A stretch of 5,232 nucleotides of DNA from Verrucomicrobiales bacterium (lineage in GTDB: Bacteria; Verrucomicrobiota; Verrucomicrobiia; Verrucomicrobiales; DEV007), in NCBI GenBank assembly GCA_007123695.1, contig SLGN01000361.1:1-5232 (forward strand), given 5' to 3'. Shown piece after piece: positions 1 through 5,232 of this stretch. A program made the translations under genes and the position numbers. Under the pieces are notes generated by a model, which saw nothing but the letters and a program-made list of their open reading frames with translations, did not search any database and was not told the DNA's origin. Numbering within the stretch: the stretch's first letter is position 1; each line of letters begins with the position of its first letter.

Positions 1-214
1 CCAGCGCCATGCGGATGCGGGCGACGGCAGCGGGATCGGTGTCAGGCCCCTGCATGAAGGAACCGGGGTTCCTTCCGGCGATTTCCTCCAGCTCGTAGCC
101 GGAGATTTCGGTGAAGGCGGCATTGATCCAAACCACCCGGCGTCGCACATCGGTGATCATGATGCCGTGCCGCACGCTATCGGCCAGGGAGCGCTCGATG
201 GGGGAGGCGGTCCA
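1..214 (-). CDS. PAS-domain sensor protein (probable signalling kinase), N-terminal part only, start uncertain
   Basis: The frame is open from just after a TAG (217-215) to the window edge and encodes a clear PAS domain. Counting from the upstream ATG at 265, the fold begins near residue 23 and contains HGIMITD (33-39), VVWINAAFTEISGY (44-57) and GRNPGSFMQGPDTDP (64-78), followed by an Ala/Arg helix. PAS domains bind small ligands or cofactors and usually sit in front of a histidine kinase or cyclase module; the output module lies outside the window. The GRN...QGPDTD block resembles LOV domains, but the position of the flavin-reactive Cys (GRNC) is Pro, so photochemistry is unlikely. No good start exists after the TAG: candidates are CTG at 187, GTG at 175 and ATG at 160, none with a Shine-Dalgarno, and the last two cut into the PAS fold. 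It is the third gene of the minus-strand signalling operon. The PAS call is confident; its intactness is not. Confidence 0.8.
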
Positions 215-265
215 CTAGCGGATTTCGGCGTCGAGCGCGACGGCGTCGGGCGAGACCGGACTCAT
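215..265 (-). other. Probable original N-terminus of the PAS gene: ATGA-coupled start, 16 codons, then in-frame TAG
   Basis: ATG at 265-263 overlaps the TGA (264-262) of the upstream gene as ATGA, the usual arrangement for translationally coupled genes, with a GGAAG a few bases upstream. It reads MSPVSPDAVALDAEIR, then TAG at 217-215, then continues in the same frame as WTASPIERSLADSV straight into the PAS domain with no further stop. A single change of this TAG to a sense codon (for example CAG, Gln) would give a normal, uninterrupted N-terminus. Alternatives are a real nonsense mutation, a sequencing or assembly error, or a short coupled peptide ahead of a non-canonical restart. The overlap and frame are seen directly; that the stop is secondary is inference. 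Confidence 0.65.
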
Positions 266-1107
266 TGCTTCCGTGGGGGAGAGACCGGGACGGAGAACGC
301 CGCGAACGATCCGCCGGCAGAGCTGCTGTTGCCGGCGGAGAGGACGGCGCCGAGGCGGCTTTGGCAGAGGGCGATCACGAAAAACTGAAAGCTCAGCGCG
401 GAGTCGGGCAGGCTGGCGAGGCCGGGCGCGGGAGGGGAGCAAAGGCACTCGGCCACCGCCGGGGGGATCTCGAGGGCGTCGCCTTCCAGCCGCAAGCGGA
501 CCGCGGAGCCCTCCCCGACGACGGCGATATGCAGGCGCATTTCGGCAGCGGGCGGGGCAAAGGCTCTCGAGACGGCGAGCATCGCGCGTGCGAGGCATAG
601 GAAGGGCTTCGCCTCGACCAAGGCGCCGAGAGCCGCGCCATCGAGGCCGCAGAGCGAGACGCGCGGCGGGCTGCCCTCCCTCCCCCAGCAGCGAAAGCGG
701 TCCGGGATTTCCTGCAGCAGCGCCCCGAGCGGCTTGCGGATAGGTTCGCAATCCGCGAGGCCGGTCAGAGTCTCGGCGGCGAAGACGCAGGCGTCGATGC
801 CGTCCTCCATCTCTGCGAGCTTGTCCAAGGCGAGAGGAATGTGCCGGGCGGGATCGCCGCCGCAGCGGGTCGGCTCCGCGCAAAGGCTCACCTGGAGGGC
901 CGTCGCGGCCGAGGCCAAGGACCCTCTCAGCGAGTGCGAGGCGTGCGCGAGGAGTCGAGCGGTCTCGTCGCGGGACAACTGGGGATACGGTGCCTCGGGG
1001 GCGCCCGGCTCGATTCCCGCTCTCGGGGAGCGAGGTTTGCCGAGAAGGTCTTTGGGGGACTCTGCCATGGGCCAACGCCGGAAAAGGCGAGGGAAACCGG
1101 CCCTCAC
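262..1107 (-). CDS. Degenerate histidine-kinase-like protein (candidate pseudokinase)
   Basis: This 281-residue protein has no predicted membrane segment. Residues 52-64 (LLAHASHSLRGSL) match the H-box of a HisKA dimerisation domain, with H58 at the phospho-acceptor position, although the usual Pro after the Arg is replaced. The region after residue 165 can be laid along a HATPase_c domain: 165-190 at the N-box, GDALEIPP (209-216) at the G1 box, and 239-275 at the G2/C-terminal strand, ending in GGSFAAFSVPV. The N-box Asn and the DxGxG glycines are not visible, so ATP binding is doubtful. The GTG start at 1107 overlaps the response-regulator stop as GTGA; an ATG at 1068 (residue 14) is an alternative without a better ribosome site. 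The stop overlaps the next start as ATGA. Its likely role is a phosphotransfer or allosteric partner of the neighbouring regulator and PAS protein (inference). It could instead be an unrelated helical protein, because similarity outside the H-box is weak. Confidence 0.7.
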   Translation of the reverse strand: MRAGFPRLFRRWPMAESPKDLLGKPRSPRAGIEPGAPEAPYPQLSRDETARLLAHASHSLRGSLASAATALQVSLCAEPTRCGGDPARHIPLALDKLAEMEDGIDACVFAAETLTGLADCEPIRKPLGALLQEIPDRFRCWGREGSPPRVSLCGLDGAALGALVEAKPFLCLARAMLAVSRAFAPPAAEMRLHIAVVGEGSAVRLRLEGDALEIPPAVAECLCSPPAPGLASLPDSALSFQFFVIALCQSRLGAVLSAGNSSSAGGSFAAFSVPVSPPRKQ

Positions 1108-1742
1108 CGGGGGTTGGGGAAATCCCTGATCGCAGCGGCGTCTCTGTCGCGATAGCGTACGGCGGCCCGGATGAGCTCTCCCGCGCGAAGCCCTGTTTTT
1201 ACGGAGATATTCTTCCGATGGGTCTCGATGGTGCGGACCGAGACCCTCAGACGGTCGGCGATCTCCTGGTTGGTCGAGCCCGCGCCGAGAGCGTGCAGCA
1301 CCTCCCGCTCCCGTTTTGACAGCAGTCGTTCAATCCGGTCGGTCTCCTCCACGACCGAAAGGGAGGACTTCGCCTTTCCGGGCAGCAAGGCTTCGAGTCC
1401 CTCGCGCAGCGCGGAGAAGCGCTCCGTCTTCACGAAGACCCCGTCCACGCGGTGGGTCAGCACCGTTCGCAATTGTCCGGGATCGGATAGGGCCGTCACC
1501 ACGAAGATCTTCGGCGCCGGATTGCAAGCGGCAGCCTGGGCGATAAGACCGTTGGCGTTGCCTGCGGGGAAGAGCAGATCCACCACGGCGAGGTCGAACC
1601 GCTCGCGGGAGACGAGCGACGAGGCCTGCTCCAAGTCGGTCGCAACCGTGCAGCGGTCAACCAGTTGCCAAGCGAGAAGCGAGGCTGAAAGCGCTTCCGC
1701 GAACATCGTTTGATCTTCAGCGATGAGGCAATGGTGGAACAT
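1104..1742 (-). CDS. NarL/FixJ-type response regulator (receiver + LuxR HTH)
   Basis: This 212-residue cytoplasmic DNA-binding regulator has an N-terminal receiver domain (about 3-120) with the acidic pair E9/D10, phospho-acceptor D55 in LAVVDLLFP, T83 in VVTALSD and the conserved K105 in VFVKTE, so it should be phosphorylatable. A Ser-rich linker (about 121-138) leads to a LuxR-type HTH (141-197) with the signature LSKREREVL, TNQEIADRL, SVRTIETHRKNI and VKTGLRAGEL. The length is normal for the family. The loop after D55 (PAGNANG) departs from the common LPG/LPDG form. The ATG at 1742 is the first start in frame and lies next to the receiver's first strand; no Shine-Dalgarno is visible. It is the first gene of the operon, is coupled to the kinase-like gene by a GTGA overlap, and is transcribed divergently from the adhesin gene, which makes the shared intergenic region a plausible target. 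The family is certain; the target is inference. Confidence 0.95.
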   Translation of the reverse strand: MFHHCLIAEDQTMFAEALSASLLAWQLVDRCTVATDLEQASSLVSRERFDLAVVDLLFPAGNANGLIAQAAACNPAPKIFVVTALSDPGQLRTVLTHRVDGVFVKTERFSALREGLEALLPGKAKSSLSVVEETDRIERLLSKREREVLHALGAGSTNQEIADRLRVSVRTIETHRKNISVKTGLRAGELIRAAVRYRDRDAAAIRDFPNPR

Positions 1743-1767
1743 GGATGGAATGGCGGTTGGGAATGGT

Positions 1768-1780
1768 CGCGATCATCGCG
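1768..1780. promoter_or_regulatory. 13-bp perfect palindrome, possible operator
   Basis: CGCGAT and ATCGCG face each other around one central C, 26 bp upstream of the response-regulator ATG. With a 1-nt centre it suits a dimeric DNA-binding protein better than an RNA hairpin, though a CGCG stem with a 5-nt loop is possible. GC-rich DNA produces such sequences by chance fairly often, so function is unproven. Confidence 0.3.
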
Positions 1781-1796
1781 GAGAAAGGCAGGGGCT

Positions 1797-1883
1797 TTCG
1801 GGGGCGCAGCTATCCGGGCGGGTCGGGGCTGCCCAGGGCCTGCGTTCGCCGCCGCCCGCCCGAAACCACCCGCTGCCCCCGAA
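1797..1883 (-). ncRNA. Nested inverted repeat, candidate structured leader RNA of the signalling operon
   Basis: The outer arms are 1797-1804 plus 1807-1810 pairing with 1872-1883: 12 bp interrupted only by a 2-nt bulge (CG at 1805-1806). An inner 8-bp stem, CGGGCGGG (1815-1822) with CCCGCCCG (1855-1862), lies inside it. The apical part contains a GCCCAGGGC palindrome (1831-1839). The structure lies about 55 nt upstream of the response-regulator ATG and downstream of the candidate minus-strand promoter, so it would be in the mRNA leader. It matches no riboswitch class I can recognise. The pairing is seen in the sequence; the strand and a regulatory role are inference. Confidence 0.35.
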
Positions 1884-1922
1884 TGGTCGCATTACCGTGT
1901 TGCCTGTCTCATCTCTCGCATC

Positions 1923-1935
1923 CGCTGATGCAGCG
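1923..1935. repeat. Short inverted repeat CGCTG-ATG-CAGCG
   Basis: Two perfect 5-bp arms sit around a 3-nt centre, directly downstream of the candidate minus-strand -10 box, where an operator overlapping the transcription start could sit or where the mRNA could begin with a small hairpin. No T-run follows on either strand, so it is not a terminator. Confidence 0.3.
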
Positions 1936-1965
1936 AGGGTAGCAAACTTCCGGAGAGGAAGTCAA
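1936..1965 (-). promoter_or_regulatory. Candidate sigma70-type promoter for the response-regulator operon
   Basis: Read leftwards, TTGACT (1965-1960, five of six to the -35 consensus) is followed after 18 bp by TACCCT (1941-1936, a weak -10 with three of six). It would give a leader of roughly 185 nt before the ATG at 1742. The -35 is good and the -10 poor, so an activator-dependent or different sigma-factor promoter is possible. Confidence 0.3.
1946..1962. repeat. Short inverted repeat ACTTCC-GGAGA-GGAAGT
   Basis: Two perfect 6-bp arms sit around a 5-nt centre. The element occupies the spacer of the candidate minus-strand promoter and overlaps its -35 box, a typical place for a repressor or activator site. 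The response regulator encoded next door is the obvious candidate binder (inference). Confidence 0.35.
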
Positions 1966-2029
1966 CCAAAGAGTTCGGGAAAACCGGGATTACAAGGGCT
2001 GGGCACCAGGGCCACAATCTCAGGGAGGA

Positions 2030-2046
2030 TTCTTGCGTGACAAGAA
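2030..2046. repeat. Short inverted repeat TTCTTG-CGTGA-CAAGAA, possible operator for the adhesin gene
   Basis: Two perfect 6-bp arms around a 5-nt centre lie about 25 bp upstream of the candidate -35 of the adhesin gene and 78 bp before its ATG. The arm and centre lengths equal those of the repeat at 1946-1962 although the sequence differs. The position suits an activator site; binding is not shown. Confidence 0.35.
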
Positions 2047-2070
2047 ATACCGAGAATCACGTAATTTTCA

Positions 2071-2099
2071 TTTTCAATTTTAATGAAATGCCATATTTT
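2071..2099 (+). promoter_or_regulatory. Candidate sigma70-type promoter for the adhesin gene
   Basis: TTTTCA (2071-2076, four of six to -35) and TATTTT (2094-2099, four of six to -10) are separated by 17 bp, in a stretch with only about 23% G+C (2041-2110) surrounded by GC-rich DNA. Tandem ATTTTC units (2064-2075) resemble an upstream AT-rich element. Transcription would start near 2106, leaving a leader of under 20 nt. Confidence 0.4.
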
Positions 2100-2123
2100 A
2101 CATAAATTAAGACCCTCCCCATC

Positions 2124-5100
2124 ATGTCTTTCCAGTCCCATAGAGCCTCCATCCCTCCTATTCCGGTCCTCGCTCGCCGCCATCGGCGCGGTCTGCTCGC
2201 TTCCCTGCGCCGCTCTGCGCGTCGTCGCTTGGCCGTCGTCATCGCCTTGGCACCAGCCTTGACGTTTTCGACGCCGGTCCGCGCCAATCCCACCGGCGGT
2301 CGGGTCGTGGCGGGCAGCGCTTCGATCTCCTCCTCGGGCTCGACCCTCACTGTCACCCAGGGCAGCGACCGCGCCATCATCCATTGGCAGGATTTCTCCA
2401 TCCCCGGCGGCAGCACGACCCGCTTCGTCCAGCCCAGCAGCGCCAGCGCCGTCCTCAACCGCGTCACCGGCGGCAACCCCAGCGCCATCCACGGCACCCT
2501 GCAGGCCAACGGTCAGGTCTACCTCATCAACCCCAACGGCATCCTCGTGGGCGCGACCGGGGTGGTCGACACCGCCGGCTTCCTCGCCTCGACCCTCGAC
2601 GTCTCCAACACCGCTTTCCTCAGGGGAGGGGACTTGCGCTTCCAGGGCAACTCCGACGCGGCAGTCGTCAACCTAGGTCGCATCGGCGCGAGCGGCGGCG
2701 ACGTCATCCTCATCGCCCGCACCGTCGAGAACCACGGCGAGATCCACGCCCCCAACGGCACCGCCGCCCTCGCGGCGGGCAGCGAGGTGCTGGTGAAGGC
2801 CAGCGGCGAAGAGCGCGTCTTCATCGAGGCCGGGAACAGCGGAGACAGCTCCCGCGCTACCCAGGCGGGGCTCATTGCGGCGGCTTCGGCCGAGATCAAG
2901 GCCGCCGGAGGCAACGAATACGCGCTGGCGATCAAGCACAGCGGCGTGACGCGGGCCACCGGCGTGAGCAAGAGCGGCGGGCGGGTCTTCCTCAGCGCCG
3001 GAGGCAGGGGCCGGGTCGTCAACAGCGGCACGATTTCGGCCCGACGCAGCGACGGCGGCGGCGGTGCGGTCAAAATCGAGGGCGGTGGATCCGTCGAGAC
3101 CAGCGGCGTTGTCGATGCCGCTTCGGATTCGGGCCGCGGCGGTAGCGTTGCCGTCGAGGCCCCGCTGATCATCGCTGACCGCGATTCGCGCATCGACGTC
3201 TCCGGGGCTGCCGGCGGCGGCGAAGTCCGCATGGATGCCGGACGCGACGGGCTTTTGTTGCAATCCGGAGAAGTGCTCGCGCAAGGCAGCGGGGCCGACC
3301 AGATCGGCGGCCATGTCCAACTGACCGGCGGCACCCTCTTCCTCGGCCCCGGGGCGAACATCGACGCCTCGGGCGACGGCGGAGGCGGCACCATCCTCGT
3401 CGGCGGCGACTACCAGGGCGGCAACGCCGAGGTGCCCAATGCGCAGTACACCTACGTCACCGCAGGCAGCAGCCTCACGGCGAATGCGTGGACGCGCGGC
3501 GACGGAGGCCGCGTCATCCTCTGGGCCGACGAGAACACCTACTTCGGCGGCGCGATTCAGGCCCGCGGCGGCGCCCTTTCCGGCGACGGCGGCTTCATCG
3601 AGACCTCCGGCAAGGCGAACCTCGTCTTCCGCGGCATCGCCGACGCCGCCGCTCCGAGCGGCGCCGCCGGCACGCTCCTGCTCGACCCGAAGAACATCAC
3701 CATCGCCGACCTCGAGCTCTTCACCAACGGAGGCTTCGAGACGGGCGACCTCACCGGCTGGACCAACTCCGCCAACGGCAGCGTGGTCGGCTCCTATGGC
3801 AGCTTCCTCCCGACCGAGGGCAGCTTCATGGCATTCCTGCTCGAGAACACCGGCCTGTCCGAAGCGACCCTCAGCCAGTCGATCGATCTCGCCGACGGCA
3901 TTTCCTACCGCCTGAGCTTCGACCATCGTTTCCTCACTACCGAGAACACGCCCGAACCGGACTTCAACGACCGGTCGCAGCTCACCCTCTCGGGGGTCGC
4001 CTCGCTGGTCGAAACGCTCCACGACACCTTCAGTGCCTTCGGCGGCGGGACCGGCGACTACACAAGTGCCACCGATTGGACGCCCTACGCCCTCGACTTC
4101 ACCGCGACGGCAACCGGGGCGCTCGATCTCACCGTCTCGGTTCATAACGTCAATGACGAGGCCTTCCCCAGCGCCACCCTCCTCGACGCCTTCTCCCTCA
4201 GCGCCAACTACACGGGCAACAACCTCTTCGCCAACGGCGCCGGCAGCGACGTCACCATCTCGGCGGCACGCCTCACCGAGATCACCAACACCGGCACCGC
4301 CATTGTCCTCCAGGCGAACAACGACATCTCCGTCAACCAGGCCATCGTCACCAACAACGGCTCCGGCACCGGCGGCGCGATCACGATGCAGGCGGGCCGC
4401 AGCATTTTCCTGAACGCCGACATCGTCACCGACGGCGGCAACCTCACCCTCGTCGCCAACGAGACCCTCGCCAACGGCGTCGTCGACATCCACCGCGACG
4501 CGGGCGACGCCGTGGTCGAAATGGCCCCCGGCGTCTCGATCAACGCCGGGGGCGGCGCGGTCAGCATCACGCTCGCCGACGGGGCCGGAAAAACCCACAC
4601 CGGGGCCGGCACGATCTCCCTGCGCGACATCGATGCCGGATCGATCTCGGTCTCCAACCTCGGCGCGGGGACGGCGGCGAACATCGCTCTCGACGGCGCC
4701 CTTTCCGCCAGCAGCGGCGCGATCCAGCTCGTCGCCAACGGCAGCCTCGCCTCGGCCTCGGGCAGCGCCCTCACCACCGCCGGCGGCAATGTCGTCCTCA
4801 ACGCCGACCGCAACGCCTCCGGGGCGGGCAACATCTTCCTCGACGGCACCACCGTCACCTCCAACGGGGGCGGCATTGTCCTTGGCGGCGGCGCCGATCC
4901 GCTAACCGGCTTCGCCACCGGTGCCGCCGACACCGACGCCTTCACCCGAGCCGGGATCTATCTTCGGAGCAGCGCCCTCCTTTCCGGGGGCGGGGCGGTC
5001 TCCCTGCGCGGCCAGGGCTTCGGCGGGGGCGGAAACGAAAACGACGGCATCCGCTTCGCCAGCGGCTCGCGCATCGAGAGCGGCGCGGGCAGCGCGACCC

Positions 5101-5232
5101 TCCACGGGATCGGCGGTTCCGGCGGCACCCAGCAAAACTACGGCATCTTCTTCAGCGGAGGGGCGAACCGGGTCCTCACCTCCGACGGCGACATTTCTCT
5201 CACCGGTATCGGGGGGAACGGCGGCGGCCAGA
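2124..5232 (+). CDS. Filamentous-haemagglutinin-family exoprotein (TpsA-like), 3' end beyond window
   Basis: The frame stays open for 1036 codons to the window edge. ATG 2124 is chosen because an in-frame TAA (2103-2105) lies 18 bp upstream and no other ATG intervenes; no Shine-Dalgarno is present. Residues 1-54 form a long signal peptide: an Arg-rich stretch (18-35), a hydrophobic core LAVVIALAPALTF (36-48) and a likely cut after PVRA (54). The TPS/haemagglutination-activity domain follows (about 55-200), with QANGQVYLINPNGILVGATG around NPNG (136-139) and GGDVILIA (191-198). Family landmarks GDGGRVILWAD (459-469) and LLLDPKNITI (518-527) follow. Residues about 535-693 look like an inserted jelly-roll module, and LQANNDI (729-735) resumes the beta-helix fold, with Gly-rich repeats at the end. 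Such proteins cross the outer membrane through a TpsB pore and act as adhesins or exoproteins; no TpsB gene is in view. Substrate and binding partner cannot be told. Confidence 0.93.
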   Translation, partial: MSFQSHRASIPPIPVLARRHRRGLLASLRRSARRRLAVVIALAPALTFSTPVRANPTGGRVVAGSASISSSGSTLTVTQGSDRAIIHWQDFSIPGGSTTRFVQPSSASAVLNRVTGGNPSAIHGTLQANGQVYLINPNGILVGATGVVDTAGFLASTLDVSNTAFLRGGDLRFQGNSDAAVVNLGRIGASGGDVILIARTVENHGEIHAPNGTAALAAGSEVLVKASGEERVFIEAGNSGDSSRATQAGLIAAASAEIKAAGGNEYALAIKHSGVTRATGVSKSGGRVFLSAGGRGRVVNSGTISARRSDGGGGAVKIEGGGSVETSGVVDAASDSGRGGSVAVEAPLIIADRDSRIDVSGAAGGGEVRMDAGRDGLLLQSGEVLAQGSGADQIGGHVQLTGGTLFLGPGANIDASGDGGGGTILVGGDYQGGNAEVPNAQYTYVTAGSSLTANAWTRGDGGRVILWADENTYFGGAIQARGGALSGDGGFIETSGKANLVFRGIADAAAPSGAAGTLLLDPKNITIADLELFTNGGFETGDLTGWTNSANGSVVGSYGSFLPTEGSFMAFLLENTGLSEATLSQSIDLADGISYRLSFDHRFLTTENTPEPDFNDRSQLTLSGVASLVETLHDTFSAFGGGTGDYTSATDWTPYALDFTATATGALDLTVSVHNVNDEAFPSATLLDAFSLSANYTGNNLFANGAGSDVTISAARLTEITNTGTAIVLQANNDISVNQAIVTNNGSGTGGAITMQAGRSIFLNADIVTDGGNLTLVANETLANGVVDIHRDAGDAVVEMAPGVSINAGGGAVSITLADGAGKTHTGAGTISLRDIDAGSISVSNLGAGTAANIALDGALSASSGAIQLVANGSLASASGSALTTAGGNVVLNADRNASGAGNIFLDGTTVTSNGGGIVLGGGADPLTGFATGAADTDAFTRAGIYLRSSALLSGGGAVSLRGQGFGGGGNENDGIRFASGSRIESGAGSATLHGIGGSGGTQQNYGIFFSGGANRVLTSDGDISLTGIGGNGGGQ
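3726..4202 (+). other. Jelly-roll (carbohydrate-binding-like) module inside the adhesin
   Basis: Residues 535-693 start with NGGFETGDLTGW, the opening motif of galactose-binding-like jelly rolls common in secreted and PEP-CTERM proteins. A GSYGSF...EGSFMAFL stretch, LSQSIDLADGISYRLSFDHRF and a closing LLDAFSL strand follow in the usual order. It contains Trp, Tyr and Phe that the flanking Gly/Ala/Asn-rich beta-helix lacks. It lies exactly between two family landmarks, LLLDPKNITI and the NLFANG...LQANNDI block. Sugar binding is inference from the fold. Confidence 0.6.
5004..5232 (+). repeat. Gly-rich 32-33-residue tandem repeat in the adhesin
   Basis: Units begin at residues 961, 993 and 1026 (the last cut by the window). 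The pattern LxGxGxxGGxxxNxGIxF is shared at every marked position by the first two full units, and LTGIGGNGG begins the third. A longer, looser relative ends in AGIYL just before. They fit successive turns of a parallel beta-helix shaft and probably continue downstream. Confidence 0.6.

Larger units (their letters stand above)
1743..2123. other. Divergent intergenic region between the response-regulator operon and the adhesin gene
   Basis: This 381-bp stretch has no convincing gene; the small open frames in it are Arg/Pro/Gly-rich and lack family features. The half next to the regulator is very GC-rich and contains a nested inverted repeat (1797-1883) and a 13-bp palindrome (1768-1780). The middle has two short perfect inverted repeats (1923-1935, 1946-1962). 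The right end is strongly AT-rich (2041-2110) before the adhesin start. The 10-mer GAATGGTCGC occurs twice (1761-1770, 1881-1890). No tRNA, CRISPR array or terminator with a T-run was seen. Confidence 0.8.

Noticed and set aside
1..214. LOV photoreceptor
   Set aside because: The reactive Cys is replaced by Pro in the GRNP motif, so no flavin adduct is expected.
266..1075. Long minus-strand frame overlapping the kinase-like gene
   Set aside because: It is Arg/Pro-rich and low in complexity and is a shadow of the GTGA-coupled frame. Only its last 17 codons (265-215) matter, as the N-terminus of the PAS gene.
1171..1713. Plus-strand frame opposite the response regulator
   Set aside because: It is Ser/Arg-rich antisense of a gene with all receiver and HTH residues intact.
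1923..1962. Hairpins as a rho-independent terminator
   Set aside because: The stems are only 5-6 bp and no T-run follows on either strand; the divergent layout needs no terminator here.
2384..3145. Plus-strand frame rich in Arg, Gln and His inside the adhesin
   Set aside because: It is a frame-shifted reading of the GC-rich Gly/Asn/Ala codons and has no domain features.
2673..4598. 641-codon open frame antisense to the adhesin gene
   Set aside because: It is codon-aligned with the sense frame, so sense NNC codons become GNN; this gives a Gly/Ala/Val/Asp/Glu-rich protein with no motif. Its stop is opposite a rare CTA Leu codon. The sense strand has clear family landmarks.
4981..5232. CRISPR-like or DNA-level tandem repeat
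   Set aside because: The periodicity is in the protein (32-33 residues) and the nucleotide units are not near-identical, as expected for beta-helix repeats.

Overview
The window is high-GC bacterial DNA with two divergent transcription units around a 381-bp intergenic region. The combination of a GC-rich genome, a NarL/LuxR-type response regulator, a PAS sensor and a giant filamentous-haemagglutinin-type exoprotein without an obvious Shine-Dalgarno sequence suggests Verrucomicrobiota (Opitutus-like). This is a judgement from protein style, not a proven assignment; a proteobacterium is not excluded.

Left half, minus strand (1742 down to 1): three genes read leftwards as a tightly coupled signalling operon. 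First is a 212-residue response regulator with an intact receiver and LuxR-type HTH. Next is a 281-residue protein that keeps a histidine-kinase-like H-box but seems to have lost the ATP-binding motifs (a candidate pseudokinase). Last is a PAS-domain sensor protein cut by the window edge. The first two genes overlap by GTGA and the second and third by ATGA. The third frame has an in-frame TAG after only 16 codons, just before the PAS domain, so that gene may be broken, start later, or carry a sequence error.

Centre (1743-2123): intergenic. It holds a strong nested inverted repeat (1797-1883) in the presumed leader of the signalling operon, several short perfect palindromes, one candidate promoter for each strand, and a sharply AT-rich stretch (2041-2110) in front of the adhesin gene.

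Right half, plus strand (2124 to the end): one open frame of at least 1036 codons that continues past the window. It encodes a secreted TpsA/filamentous-haemagglutinin-family protein: a long Arg-rich signal peptide, a TPS domain with an NPNG motif, beta-helix-type Gly-rich repeats, and an inserted segment of about 160 residues resembling a carbohydrate-binding-like jelly roll. The long open frames antisense to it are codon-bias shadows.

Working together (inference): the operon could sense a signal through PAS, relay it through or modulate it by the degenerate kinase, and let the response regulator control the divergent surface adhesin gene and/or its own operon through the palindromes between them.
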